Shown here: positions 8,726 to 17,240 of the stretch, in pieces
How the letters are laid out: every line of letters starts with the position of its first letter
Numbering within the stretch: the stretch's first letter is position 1
Assembly: GCA_902806415.1 (NCBI GenBank)
Contig: CADCWN010000394.1
Location: 1-41,565, forward strand
Direction: 5' to 3'
Length of the DNA: 41,565 bases
Origin: an uncultured Thermomicrobiales bacterium
Lineage (GTDB): Bacteria; Chloroflexota; Chloroflexia; Thermomicrobiales; CADCWN01
Position numbers and translations under genes: made by a program
Notes under the pieces: generated by a model
What the model saw: only the letters and a program-made list of their open reading frames with translations
What the model was told of the DNA's origin: nothing
The model's database searches: none

Positions 8726-8839
8726 GCGGAACGTGGAAGGCGGAACGCGGAAGTAGCGTACTGAGGGAGATCGGGCGGATCGACCGGCACCGGGCGTGAG
8801 GATCGTTGTTCCGCGTTCCGCGTTCCGCGTTCCGCGTTC
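8726..8839. repeat. Inverted pair of heptamer arrays before metK
   Basis: Four tandem 7-mers (GCGGAAC, GTGGAAG, GCGGAAC, GCGGAAG; 8726-8753) face four and a half copies of GTTCCGC (8808-8839) in the opposite sense. The transcript could fold into a long stem with a ~54-base loop just before the metK ribosome site. Confidence 0.85.
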
Positions 8840-8853
8840 AGTCGGGGGTAACG

Positions 8854-10092
8854 ATGAGCACCACCTTCATGCAGTCGCCGCAACTCTTCTTCACCTCGGA
8901 GTCGGTGACGGAGGGGCACCCGGACAAGCTCTGCGACCAGATTTCGGACGCGGTGCTGGATGCGATCATGGCGAAAGACCCGCTCGGGCGCGTCGCCTGC
9001 GAGACGGCGACGACGACCGGCCTGGTCCTCGTCTTCGGCGAGATCACCACCGAGGCGTATGTCGACATCCAATCGCTGGTCCGTGAGGTGATCAACGACA
9101 TCGGGTTCAACCACAGCGACACCGGGTTCGACTGCAACACCTGCGGCGTAATCGTCTCGATCAAGGAGCAGTCGCGCGAGATCGGCGAGGGGGTCGAGAA
9201 GGCGCTCGAAGAGCGCGGCACCGGCAAGCCATACGACGAGGTCGCGGCGATCGGGGCCGGCGACCAGGGGATGATGGTCGGCTTCGCCTGCAACGAGACG
9301 GCGGAGCTGATGCCGCTGCCGATCGCGCTGGCCCACGCGCTCACGCGGCAGCTCTCCCAGGCGCGGCGCAGCGGCACGCTGCCCTACCTGCGCCCGGACG
9401 GCAAGAGCCAGGTGACGGTCGAATATCGCCACGGCAAGCCCGCGCGCGTGGATGCGATCGTCATCTCGACGCAGCACTCGCCCGAGGTCAGCAACCAGCG
9501 CCTGGCCAGCGATCTGCGGGCGCAGATCATCGACGAAGTCATCCCGGGGGGGATGATCGACGACAAGACCCACATCTACATCAACCCGAGCGGTCGCTTC
9601 ACCATCGGCGGCCCGATGGGCGACGCCGGCCTTACCGGGCGCAAGATCATCGTCGATACCTACGGCGGGATGGCGCGGCACGGCGGCGGTGCCTTCTCCG
9701 GCAAGGACGCGACCAAGGTGGATCGTTCGGCGGCCTACGCCGCGCGCTGGGTGGCGAAGAATATCGTCGCCGCCGGCCTGGCCGACCGCTGCGAATTGCA
9801 ACTGTCCTACGCCATCGGCGTGGCGCACCCGCTGTCGATCAGCGTCGAGACGTTCGGGACCGGGAAGATCGCCGACGATCGCATCCTCGAACTGATCGGC
9901 GAGCAGTTCGATCTGCGCCCAGGCGCGATCATCCGCGACCTCGATCTGCGCCGCCCGATCTACCGCCAGACCGCCGCGTTCGGCCACTTCGGTCGCCCGG
10001 ATCTCGACCTCCCCTGGGAGCGGACGGACAAGGCCGACGCGCTGCGCCAGGGTGCCGGCCTCGCCGCCGAGGCGGTCGTCGGCGACGATTAG
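8854..10092 (+). CDS. metK: S-adenosylmethionine synthetase
   Basis: The enzyme makes SAM from methionine and ATP in the cytoplasm, using Mg and K ions. The 412-residue product starts with the family hallmark [21 protein letters not shown]. It also contains the [12 protein letters not shown] signature (GAGDQG hexapeptide) and the [19 protein letters not shown] block that forms part of the active site. The start ATG 8854 is placed just after the repeat array; the open frame extends upstream only into repeats, and a GGGGG patch precedes the ATG. It is the last gene of the SAM-riboswitch operon. Confidence 0.97.
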   Translation: MSTTFMQSPQLFFTSESVTEGHPDKLCDQISDAVLDAIMAKDPLGRVACETATTTGLVLVFGEITTEAYVDIQSLVREVINDIGFNHSDTGFDCNTCGVIVSIKEQSREIGEGVEKALEERGTGKPYDEVAAIGAGDQGMMVGFACNETAELMPLPIALAHALTRQLSQARRSGTLPYLRPDGKSQVTVEYRHGKPARVDAIVISTQHSPEVSNQRLASDLRAQIIDEVIPGGMIDDKTHIYINPSGRFTIGGPMGDAGLTGRKIIVDTYGGMARHGGGAFSGKDATKVDRSAAYAARWVAKNIVAAGLADRCELQLSYAIGVAHPLSISVETFGTGKIADDRILELIGEQFDLRPGAIIRDLDLRRPIYRQTAAFGHFGRPDLDLPWERTDKADALRQGAGLAAEAVVGDD

Positions 10093-10122
10093 CTGCCCGT
10101 TCGTTCTTCGCTGCCTTATCCG

Positions 10123-10149
10123 GCGCGCCCGGCCACAAGCCGGGCGCGC
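10123..10149 (+). terminator. Terminator after metK
   Basis: GCGCGCCCGGC (10123-10133) pairs perfectly with 10139-10149 around a CACAA loop, 30 bases after the metK stop. There is no T-run. Confidence 0.6.
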
Positions 10150-10325
10150 GCCATCCCCGCACCCCATCGCGCGACAGTTGGCCGTATGGCGTGTGGTAGA
10201 ATCGCCAAGCGGCGGGCTGGGGACGTGGGGCGCTCGCCGTATGGCTCCTCGGCGGGTCCGGCGAGGGGAGCGCGGGCTGCTACTGATCCGGTTGTGCCAC
10301 CATGGAGCGAGGGGGGAGTAGACGC

Positions 10326-11312
10326 TTGCGCGCCCTGATCACCGGCGTGAGGGGTTTCGCCGGCCCCCACCTCGTCCGCACCCTCGGGGAACTGACCGAT
10401 TGGTCGCTCTACGGGCTGAGCCGTGGCCAAGCTGCCGCGCCGGTCGGCTATGCCCCACTCGCAGTCGATCTCCTCGATCGCGAGCGCGTGCTGGCCGTGG
10501 TCGCCGAGATCGCGCCGACCCACGTCTTCCATCTCGCCGCGCAGAGTCACGTCCCCACCTCGCACGTCGATAACGGCGCGACGCTCACGAACAACATCGC
10601 CAGTCAGGCCAATCTGCTCGACGCCTGCCGCGCCCTGCCGGCACCGCCGCGCGTCCTCGTCGTCGGCTCGGGCGAGGAGTATGGCCTGGCGACCCCCGAC
10701 GAGATGCCGCTCGGGGAGGAGCACCCGTTGCGCCCGACGAGTCCGTATGCGGTCAGCAAGGTCGCGCAGGATTATCTCGGGCTGCAGTATTTCCTGTCTT
10801 ATGGCTTGCCGGTCGTGCGCGTGCGCGCCTTCAATCATATCGGGCCGGGGCAGAGCGACCGGTTCGCCCTCTCCGCCTTCGCCCGACAGATCGCCGAGAT
10901 CGAGGCGGGGCACTGCGACCCCGTCGTGCGGGTGGGGAATCTCGATGCGCGGCGGGACTTCCTCGATGTGCGCGATGTGGTCCGCGCCTACTATCTGGCG
11001 CTGACGCGCGGCGAGCCGGGTGCGGTCTACAATATCGGCAGCGGCGTGGCCGTCGGGATCGGCGAGGCGCTGGGAGGATTGCTGGCGCTCTCGGCGATCC
11101 CCATCGCGATCGAGACCGACCCCGACCGCCTGCGTCCGTCGGATGTCCCGATTGTCGTGGCTGACAATGCGCGCCTGCGCGCCGCTACCGGCTGGAGGCC
11201 GGAGATCCCGTTCGAGGCGTCGTTGCGCGGGGTTCTCGACTGGTGGCGCGAGCAGACGGGGGTGTCGCGCTCCGATCTCGCCTTCTCCGGCAGCAATGGC
11301 CCGAGCAAATAG
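10326..11312 (+). CDS. NAD(P)-dependent nucleotide-sugar reductase/dehydratase (RMD-like)
   Basis: Predicted 328-residue short-chain dehydrogenase of the extended NDP-sugar type. It begins RALITGVRGFAGPHLV, the nucleotide-binding TGxxGFxG motif. HLAAQSHVPTS follows, then GSGEEYG, the catalytic SPYAVSKVAQDYLGLQY (Tyr-x3-Lys) and RAFNHIGPGQ. This set is most like GDP-4-keto-6-deoxymannose reductase or GDP-mannose 4,6-dehydratase, which make deoxysugars for surface glycans; the exact substrate cannot be read. The TTG at 10326 is preferred over ATG 10302 because GGGGGAG lies about eight bases before it and the protein then begins right at the Rossmann strand. A TGGTAGAAT extended -10-like site lies at about 10193-10201. 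Confidence 0.82.
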   Translation: MRALITGVRGFAGPHLVRTLGELTDWSLYGLSRGQAAAPVGYAPLAVDLLDRERVLAVVAEIAPTHVFHLAAQSHVPTSHVDNGATLTNNIASQANLLDACRALPAPPRVLVVGSGEEYGLATPDEMPLGEEHPLRPTSPYAVSKVAQDYLGLQYFLSYGLPVVRVRAFNHIGPGQSDRFALSAFARQIAEIEAGHCDPVVRVGNLDARRDFLDVRDVVRAYYLALTRGEPGAVYNIGSGVAVGIGEALGGLLALSAIPIAIETDPDRLRPSDVPIVVADNARLRAATGWRPEIPFEASLRGVLDWWREQTGVSRSDLAFSGSNGPSK

Positions 11313-11371
11313 GGCCGTTGGGGCGGGGGCGAGGTGATCGAGCGCGATGGGGCCAGCGAGGGGTGCGAGAG

Positions 11372-11599
11372 ATGACCGGGCGCGATCGTCCGCCGGGGCC
11401 GACCGATTACCTCTTCGAGTGGATCACTTGGTTAGGAGGCGAGGAGCAAGAACAGTTCGCGACGGAATTCGCGGGCGTCCGATCTTCCGGCTCGGCGTCC
11501 GAGTTGACCGAGCTGATGATTCGCTGGCACAACCGCGCGATGCAACGCCAGGCACGTCGTCGGCGCCTAGAGCGCGAGGACGAGGGAGACTGGGGCTGA
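11372..11599 (+). CDS. Small protein of unknown function
   Basis: Predicted 75-residue protein. The centre is acidic and aromatic (TDYLFEWITWLGGEEQEQFA) and the end is a basic helix (RHNR-like, then QRQARRRRLEREDE). I do not recognise it. There is no signal or membrane segment. It lies 59 bases after the reductase gene on the same strand, with a GAGAG before ATG 11372, so it may be co-transcribed. Conversely it may be a lineage-specific gene; protein-like composition and start context are the only support. Confidence 0.5.
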   Translation: MTGRDRPPGPTDYLFEWITWLGGEEQEQFATEFAGVRSSGSASELTELMIRWHNRAMQRQARRRRLEREDEGDWG

Positions 11600-11744
11600 T
11601 TGGGGACGGATGCCACTTGTTTGGTGCTGAGGTGACAGCGCTCGGTATGGCCGACCTGTAGGCGCTCAGCGGCCCGTTTCACGATCGCTGGAGGTGGTGC
11701 GGCCCTCACCCCTTTTCCCCATCCGAGGAGAGGGGGAAGAAGAT

Positions 11745-11794
11745 ACCCTCCCGCTTCAGGGGAGGGTCGCCGCCGCAGCGGCGGGGAGGGGTTC
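11745..11794. repeat. Copy 1 of a ~49-bp palindromic dispersed repeat
   Basis: ACCCTCCCGCTTCAGGGGAG begins a GC-rich palindromic unit ending in GGGGAGGGGTTC. Reverse-complement copies occur at 22559-22607 and 41479-41527 with only a few differences. It sits between two convergent genes. A flanking GAGGAGAGGGGGAAG (11725-11739) also reappears, inverted, at the very end of the window, so the full element may be larger. Confidence 0.8.
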
Positions 11795-11814
11795 TCTCAG
11801 GCAGAACGGGTCAC

Positions 11815-13092
11815 TCAGAGCCGGGCTAACTCCCGATAGCGCAGCGCGATCAGCGCGATGCAGAGGCTGGATCCGAGCGCGCCGATCGCCACCCCCCAGG
11901 AGACCCCGAGGGACTGCGCCAACTCGCCGATGATCAGCGCGCCGATCGGCGTCAGCCCGAAGCTGAGCGCGAGCGCCCCCATCACGCGCCCGCGCATCTC
12001 CTCGCTCGTGTGCGTCTGCACCAGGATCTGATTCCCCGAGTAGAATGCGGAGCCGAGGAATGCCGAGCAGGCGAGCAGCGCCGCCGTGAGGATCGGCCAG
12101 CGCGAGAGGGTGAAGGCGGTCAGCACTAAGCCGTAGCCGATCCCGAGGATCAGCGTGAGGCGACCCTTCCGGGGGTAGCCGCTCAGCCTGGCGATGAAGA
12201 GCGCCCCGCCGAGGGAACCGACGCCACTCGCGGCCATGATCAGACCGAGTCCCTGCGCGTCGAGGCGCAAGACATCGCGCACGAAGACCGGCAACATCTG
12301 AACGTAGGGATAGGCCAGGAGCGCGGGGGCCGCGCCCAGCAGTAAGAGCCCGGTGAGGGTCCGATCGCGCCGGATGATCCGCAACCCCTCGATCAGCCCG
12401 CCGCCGACCGCCACCCTGGCGCGGGTGCCGCGTGGCAGCCGAATGCTCAGCGTGAGCGCCGCCGCGCTGAAGAGTGTGCCCGCCTGCGCGACGAAGCAGC
12501 CTGCCAACCCCACCGCGCCGATCAACACGCCCGCGATCGAGGGGCCGATGATCCGGGTCGAGCTATTGCCCGCCGAGGTTAGCGCCAGCGCATTGGGGAG
12601 GTCGGTCCGCGAGACGAGTGTCGGGATGAGGGTCTGCGTCGCCGGTTGGGAGATCGCCAGGAGCGCGCCGCTGAGAACCGCCGCGACGATCAGGTGCCAC
12701 GGCTCGACCCAACCGCGCCAATTGATGATCGCGACGGTGATCGCCAGCAGCGCCCCGGCGATCTGGCAGATCAGCAGGGCGCGGCGACGATCGAGGCGGT
12801 CGAGGAGCGCGCCGGCGGGGAGGGAGAGGAGGAGAATCGGGACGCCGCTGGCGAAGCCGATCTGACCGACGAAACTAGGGCTGTCGGTGAGGGTGAGGGC
12901 GAGCCAGCCGAGGGCGACACTCTGGAACCACTGGCCGAGTTGGGTGATGACGCCCGCCGCCCAGAGGGAGCGGAACTGGCGATGCCGCGCCAATGCTCGG
13001 AAGAGACGATCGTCGCCTGTGTTCGCCGCCCCTCCGTTCGGGATACCCGCCGCTTCGCCCGACGGATCTTCCAGGATCGGCTTCGTCGCCAT
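11815..13092 (-). CDS. MFS transporter, EntS/multidrug-exporter type
   Basis: Predicted 425-residue integral membrane protein with about twelve hydrophobic segments starting near residue 40 after a soluble N-terminal tail. The loop AGALLDRLDRRRALL matches the MFS motif A between helices 2 and 3. A second such loop (RGRVMGALAL, with GRVMG) lies in the C-terminal half. The pattern (LWAAGVITQLGQWFQSVALGW near the start) is typical of the EntS-like exporter group, which moves siderophores or drugs out of the cell by proton antiport; the substrate cannot be inferred. It is a single gene, convergent with the preceding plus-strand genes. The ATG 13092 lacks a strong ribosome site. Confidence 0.85.
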   Translation of the reverse strand: MATKPILEDPSGEAAGIPNGGAANTGDDRLFRALARHRQFRSLWAAGVITQLGQWFQSVALGWLALTLTDSPSFVGQIGFASGVPILLLSLPAGALLDRLDRRRALLICQIAGALLAITVAIINWRGWVEPWHLIVAAVLSGALLAISQPATQTLIPTLVSRTDLPNALALTSAGNSSTRIIGPSIAGVLIGAVGLAGCFVAQAGTLFSAAALTLSIRLPRGTRARVAVGGGLIEGLRIIRRDRTLTGLLLLGAAPALLAYPYVQMLPVFVRDVLRLDAQGLGLIMAASGVGSLGGALFIARLSGYPRKGRLTLILGIGYGLVLTAFTLSRWPILTAALLACSAFLGSAFYSGNQILVQTHTSEEMRGRVMGALALSFGLTPIGALIIGELAQSLGVSWGVAIGALGSSLCIALIALRYRELARL

Positions 13093-13378
13093 CGGTCCGC
13101 ACCCTGCCCTTTCCGGGGAGGAGTATACCAGCCGACGTTCGGCCCAGGAGGGGACAGGGGAGTGGAGTTGCGGTGTGCGGAGTTATCTGAAGCCGTGTGG
13201 CTGCCACTGTGCCGGCACGCTCGATGCAGTTGCCGAGGTGGTGTGGTGGTAGAGAAAGCAAACCTGATCCGGTGAGGTGGGTGGTCCGAGGATTAAGATT
13301 CCCGGCTAAGGGCCTGCGGCCATTTAGCGCCGATTTCAATCGGCGACCCTGGCTGGTTAGTCGCCATAAAGAGACAGG
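13093..13378. other. Intergenic region between the MFS and SPFH genes
   Basis: No gene is supported. It holds the upstream region of the MFS gene and one perfect 8-bp inverted repeat with a two-base loop (CGCCGATT / AATCGGCG, 13328-13345) of unknown role. Confidence 0.5.
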
Positions 13379-13401
13379 GCGAGCCCACTCGGTGGGCTCG
13401 C
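13379..13401 (-). terminator. Terminator of the PspA/SPFH operon
   Basis: GCGAGCCCAC (13379-13388) pairs with GTGGGCTCGC (13392-13401) around a three-base loop, 22 bases past the SPFH gene stop. Confidence 0.7.
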
Positions 13402-13422
13402 CTCTTGCTACACCGCGTCGTA

Positions 13423-14436
13423 TTAGCCGAACTTGTGGCCGCAGTTCTGGCAGAACTTCGCGCCCGGTGTCACCGGCTGGCCGCATTCGGGGCAGAACTT
13501 CGGACTGCTGCCCGACGCTCCGCCGCCACCGCCTTGCGGCGCGGCCCCCTGGTTGCCGCCCTGCTGCTGGCCCTGCTGACCGCCCTGCATCGCCTGGCGC
13601 ATCTGCTCGGCCATCGTCAGGCCCATTCCCATGCCGAGTCCCGCGCCGAGCCCGGCCCCCTGCGCGCCGCCCGCCTCGCCGGGATTGTTGGCGGCGTCGC
13701 GGATTGCCTGCGCGGTCTGGAACTGCATGTATTGGTTCATGTTCCCGAGCGCGCCCATCGAGGAGCGCTGGTCGATGAACTTCTGCACTTCCTCCGGCGG
13801 CGTCACCGACGTCAGTTGGAACGCGCGCATTTGCAGGCCGATGTTGGTGAACTCGGCGAGGACCGAGGCGCGCGTCGCCGAGGCGATGTTGTTGTACTGC
13901 GACGGCAGGTCGAGGATGCTCTGCATCATCTGCCCGAGGATCGTCGTCAGGTTCTGGATGATCGTGTTGCGCAGATAGTCCTGGATCTGACCGGTGTCAT
14001 AGAACCCCTGCTGCCCGACGATCTTGTTGACGAACAGCTGGGGATCGGCGGTCTGCATCGAGTAGGTGCCGAACGCGCGCAGCCGGACCATCCCCAGATC
14101 GGTGTCGCGAAAGAGGATCGGCTGGGGCGTCCCCCACTTCATGTCGATGAATTCGCGCAGGCTGACGAAATAGACCTCGGCGCGAAAGGGGCTCTTCCCG
14201 CCGAACGGGATGCCGAACAGGTTGGAGAGGATCGGGATATTGTTCGTGCTGAGGGTGTGCCGCCCGGCGGTGAAGACGTCGAGCGCCTTGCCGTCGCGGA
14301 AGAAGATCGCGGCCTGGCTCTCGCGCACGACCAACTGCGAACCGAGGCGAAACTCGCCGGAGCCATTGGCGGGCACCCGCGCCACCATATCCCGTCCCGA
14401 CTCATCGGGATACTCGATCAGGTCGAGGATCGCCAC
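13423..14436 (-). CDS. SPFH-domain protein with C-terminal zinc ribbon (YdjI-like)
   Basis: Predicted 337 residues. About 20-255 is an SPFH (stomatin/flotillin-like) core of the YdjI/'virion core protein' type, recognised by SQLVVRESQAAIFFRDGK, FTAGRHTLSTNNIPIL and FRAEVYFVS. About 256-305 is a Gly/Gln-rich flexible linker. The last ~25 residues form a zinc ribbon with FCPECG and KFCQNCG. There is no transmembrane helix, so the protein probably coats membranes with partners. The GTG at 14436 is the start: AAAGGAG lies 8 bases upstream. It is the last gene of a four-gene minus-strand operon with PspA. In Bacillus the homologous YdjGHI proteins act with PspA-like proteins in membrane stress; the same role is inferred here. 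Confidence 0.85.
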   Translation of the reverse strand: MAILDLIEYPDESGRDMVARVPANGSGEFRLGSQLVVRESQAAIFFRDGKALDVFTAGRHTLSTNNIPILSNLFGIPFGGKSPFRAEVYFVSLREFIDMKWGTPQPILFRDTDLGMVRLRAFGTYSMQTADPQLFVNKIVGQQGFYDTGQIQDYLRNTIIQNLTTILGQMMQSILDLPSQYNNIASATRASVLAEFTNIGLQMRAFQLTSVTPPEEVQKFIDQRSSMGALGNMNQYMQFQTAQAIRDAANNPGEAGGAQGAGLGAGLGMGMGLTMAEQMRQAMQGGQQGQQQGGNQGAAPQGGGGGASGSSPKFCPECGQPVTPGAKFCQNCGHKFG

Positions 14437-14523
14437 GAAGGTGCTCCTTTCCTATGGGGAGATGTGCGGGCGCGGCGCGGCTGCCGACGACATGAGCCGT
14501 GTGGCAGCCGCGCCGCCCATCCC

Positions 14524-15288
14524 TTAGCGGTCGTCGCCCTGCCGCGCCTTGAGGGCCGCGAGTTCGGCATCAAGCTCGTTGGTCCCGCTGGCGCTGCTCA
14601 TCGGGGTGGTGGCGGTCTGCGTGGCGGCACCGCCCGAGCGCTTCGACTTCAGCGCGGCCAACTCGTCCTCGACCCCGAAGTCCTGATCGAGTTGGGCGAA
14701 TTCGTCGTCGTTGCCGAGTTCGGCCAATTCGGCGGAGGCGGCGGCCTTCGCCTCAGTGGTGCGGATACGGCGCTCGAAGCGCTCGAACTCGCTGGCGGCG
14801 TTGCCGTCGGGCAGGTTGCTGATCGTGTCGCTGACCTGCTGCTGCGCCTTGGCGCGGCGACTGCGGGCGATCAGGGCATCCCGCTTGCTCTCCATCTGGT
14901 CGAGCTTGTTCTCGAGTTCCCGCAGTTGGTTCTTCAGGCGGGTGACCGTGTGCTGCTGGGCGACCAGTTGCTCGCCGTAGATGCGGGCGTTCTCCTCGGC
15001 GTCACGCTTGCGGCGCAGCGCCTCGCGCGCCAGATCGTCCTTGCCTTGCGCGACGGCCAACTCGGCGCGGCGCTGCCACTCGGCGGCGTTGCGATCGCCC
15101 TCGGACTTGTCGGCCGCCAGCTCTTTCTCCTGCGCGATCATCGTCGCGACCTGGCCGCGCGCCTGGCGAATCTCCTCCGCCATGTCGCGGATCAGTTGCT
15201 GCAGCATCTTCTCCGGGTCTTCGGCGTTGTCGAGCGCGTCGTTGACGTTCGCGCGCATCAGCCGGGAAATGCGATCAAAGACACCCAT
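14524..15288 (-). CDS. pspA: PspA/IM30 family membrane-stress protein
   Basis: Predicted 254 residues. The N-terminus MGVFDRISRLMRANVNDALD is the amphipathic membrane-binding helix of PspA/IM30/Vipp1. It is followed by long charged coiled-coil helices to about residue 185 (MLQQLIRDMAEEIRQAR, KRDAEENARIYGEQLVAQQ, LRELENKLDQMESKRDALIAR). The family assembles ESCRT-III-like rings that stabilise damaged membranes. The C-terminal ~70 residues are an addition: ELAALK occurs twice (DELAALKSKR and AELAALKARQ) separated by a Ser/Thr/Ala linker, suggesting two short docking helices. It lies between the DUF4178 gene (171 bases upstream, with a large hairpin in the gap) and the SPFH gene (87 bases downstream). 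Confidence 0.92.
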   Translation of the reverse strand: MGVFDRISRLMRANVNDALDNAEDPEKMLQQLIRDMAEEIRQARGQVATMIAQEKELAADKSEGDRNAAEWQRRAELAVAQGKDDLAREALRRKRDAEENARIYGEQLVAQQHTVTRLKNQLRELENKLDQMESKRDALIARSRRAKAQQQVSDTISNLPDGNAASEFERFERRIRTTEAKAAASAELAELGNDDEFAQLDQDFGVEDELAALKSKRSGGAATQTATTPMSSASGTNELDAELAALKARQGDDR

Positions 15289-15308
15289 GTTCGTGTTCCT
15301 CCTGGTGA

Positions 15309-15336
15309 GTCGTCAGTCGTCAGTCGTCAGTTATCA
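15309..15336. repeat. Tandem heptamer GTCGTCA
   Basis: Three perfect GTCGTCA units and one GTTATCA variant (15309-15336) lie just upstream of the pspA start. Confidence 0.85.
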
Positions 15337-15340
15337 GAAG

Positions 15341-15458
15341 GGGGTCCGTAGTCGGTAGTCCGTGGTCCGTAGATTCTCGGTAGTGGTTATAAGGTTAGCT
15401 ATCGGCACTACCTTGCCGCAACCTCTCTACGGACCACGGACTACCGACTACGGACCCC
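15341..15458. repeat. Perfect 32-bp inverted repeat built of heptamers
   Basis: The left arm (15341-15372) reads as 7-mers of the type GTCCGTA/GTCGGTA/GTCCGTG. The right arm (15427-15458) is its exact reverse complement. The loop is 54 bases. The right arm ends one base before the stop codon of the DUF4178 gene (15460-15462). In the operon transcript this would form a very stable stem between the DUF4178 and pspA coding regions, which could limit read-through or protect the RNA. Confidence 0.9.
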
Positions 15459-15459
15459 T

Positions 15460-16473
15460 TCACACCGCGTACACCTGGATTTCCAGTGGGTCGAGCGTGC
15501 GCCCGGCGAGGGTTTGGCGCCGCACATCCCAATCATAGTCGAAGAGCAACTCGCCCGCCTCGCCGCTGAAGCGCCGGAAGCTGACCGCGAGCCCACCTTG
15601 CTTGCCCGATTCGCCGACGATCTCGGCGGTCGCCGTGCCGGATGCCGCCTGGGTGTAGCCCTTGCCGCCGATCGTGACGTTTGCGCCGTCGGCGGGCGTC
15701 TCGGTCGTGACGGTCAGCAGGGCCATCGGCTCGGCGGTGCTCGGCGGGACATGCAGCCACTGCTCCGCGTCGCCGTCGCGCAGCAGATATTGTCGCCAGG
15801 CGGTGTCGTCGCCCTGGAACTCCATCCGGCCCTTGACGATGTAGTCCGCGCCGCTGATCGAGACGGCGTCGCCGAAGTGCAGATCGTCCGCGACGTGCGC
15901 CTGTTCCTGCGTCGGCGAGGCGAAGACATCCGGTACACCGCCGCCGCTGACCGCCTGGCCGCTGTTGATTGCCTCGGCGCGGAGGTCGAAGCGGCGGTTG
16001 AGCGCGTCGATCTGCCCTTGCGTGGCGCGGACCTTCTGCGGGAGATCTTCGCCGCCGAGCGACGCCGAGGAGATCGCCTCGACACTGGCGCGCAACTCGT
16101 CCGCGTCCCCGCCGAGCGCGCGGTCGAATGCGGCGAGTTGGTCGAGGGCGCGTTCATCGACCGGGCGGTCGGAGAACAGCCCGCCGTAGCCATAGGTCGC
16201 CGTCCGCAATCGGTCGGTGAAGAGGCGCAACGACCGCTCCAGGCGCTCGACGTTGCCGATCTCCGCAAAGCGTTGCGCGCGGACGAGTTCGCCCTGCACG
16301 TCGGTCAGCCGCTGCGCGATTAGGTCGTATTCGCGCGCGAGTTCGAGCCGCACCTGCTTGTCCTCATCGCGCCGCGACTCCTTGGCGCGATAGCCGCTGT
16401 ACCCCGGAATCTTGTTCAGGATGTCGGGGGTGTTGCCGCCCCCGGTTGGTTTCGCCTTGGCCCAACTACTCAT
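15460..16473 (-). CDS. DUF4178 domain protein of the PspA operon
   Basis: Predicted 337 residues. Residues 1-45 are a basic/polar tail with NKIPGYSGYRAKESRR. About 45-185 is predominantly helical (REYDLIAQRLTDVQGEL, later DRALGGDADELRASVEA). About 195-337 is a beta-rich DUF4178 domain (LHFGDAVSISGADYIVKGRM, LLRDGDAEQWLHVP, and a second half with GYTQAASGTATAEIVGE). DUF4178 proteins accompany PspA/SPFH genes in several phyla; their biochemical role is unknown. ATG 16473 is chosen because GAGGAAAGG precedes it; the frame extends 19 codons further without support. Confidence 0.8.
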   Translation of the reverse strand: MSSWAKAKPTGGGNTPDILNKIPGYSGYRAKESRRDEDKQVRLELAREYDLIAQRLTDVQGELVRAQRFAEIGNVERLERSLRLFTDRLRTATYGYGGLFSDRPVDERALDQLAAFDRALGGDADELRASVEAISSASLGGEDLPQKVRATQGQIDALNRRFDLRAEAINSGQAVSGGGVPDVFASPTQEQAHVADDLHFGDAVSISGADYIVKGRMEFQGDDTAWRQYLLRDGDAEQWLHVPPSTAEPMALLTVTTETPADGANVTIGGKGYTQAASGTATAEIVGESGKQGGLAVSFRRFSGEAGELLFDYDWDVRRQTLAGRTLDPLEIQVYAV

Positions 16474-16561
16474 AGACCTTTCCTCACTCCTCGCCCGAAG
16501 GGCGCCCGATAGTCTCGTTCGGCTCGTCACACCGCGAGCAGTGCCGCACGGTCCGCAGTCT

Positions 16562-17092
16562 TTACGACCGCCCGGTCGACTTCAGGAAGATTTCGCTGCC
16601 GCAGTAGGGGCACTCCACCACACCCTTGCCGGCCAATTCGAGCGCCCCGCCACAGTTGGGGCAGGTCTTGCTCGCCTCCATATCCGACGCCTGTTGGGCG
16701 AGCAGGACCCCCTCGCGCCAGTTGACATAGCCGGTGAATAAACCCTTGCCGACGAGATCGTAGATGTACTTCTGCACCTGCTCGCGGGTGCCGTTGATCT
16801 CGAGCGCGATGTCGGCGATCCGCACCTTGCCGCGCGTCTCGACCATGTTCAGCACCATCCGCTGCTTCTGGACCTCGGCGTGGTCCTTCACCTCGGCTTG
16901 CCCGCGGAACAGCATGAAGATCCCGCCCGCGAGCAGCGGGAGGATCAGAATCGCCAGGAAGACCATCCCGAGGACAATCCCGCCTGCCCTGGCACCGGAG
17001 ACGAACAACCAGGCGGTGCCGATGATCCCGAAGAGGAACCCCCCGACCACGAGCAGCGTGCCGACAACCCGACCGCTCCCAAGCACCTCCAC
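16562..17092 (-). CDS. Membrane protein with winged-helix-like domain and zinc ribbon
   Basis: Predicted 176 residues, first gene of the PspA operon. Two hydrophobic segments (about 9-33 and 37-62) form a membrane hairpin. Residues about 65-145 look like a PCI/winged-helix fold (VLNMVETRGKVRIADIALEI, then TREQVQKYIYDLVGKGLFTG). The end (about 150-168) is a zinc ribbon with CPNCG and CPYCG. It resembles in architecture the TFIIB-like zinc-ribbon membrane protein that accompanies PspA/YdjI-type proteins. It may sense membrane state or recruit PspA; this is inference. The start is a GTG, either 17092 or two codons later at 17086, where GGAGG spacing is better. Confidence 0.78.
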   Translation of the reverse strand: MEVLGSGRVVGTLLVVGGFLFGIIGTAWLFVSGARAGGIVLGMVFLAILILPLLAGGIFMLFRGQAEVKDHAEVQKQRMVLNMVETRGKVRIADIALEINGTREQVQKYIYDLVGKGLFTGYVNWREGVLLAQQASDMEASKTCPNCGGALELAGKGVVECPYCGSEIFLKSTGRS

Positions 17093-17099
17093 CTCCAGT

Positions 17100-17120
17100 G
17101 ACGAATGACGAATGACGAAT
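17100..17120. repeat. Tandem heptamer GACGAAT (three units)
   Basis: GACGAAT occurs three times head-to-tail at 17100-17120, immediately upstream of the first gene of the PspA operon. Confidence 0.85.
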
Positions 17121-17240
17121 ATCTGGCCTTGCTAGTGTCTCGACATTCCCGTTGCAGCGGCGTGGACCCTCGCCGGGTGTCATGGGTTGTCGCCCAATCT
17201 ACGCTCCGCAACCTTCGCAAGTTTCACACCGCGTCGCCAT

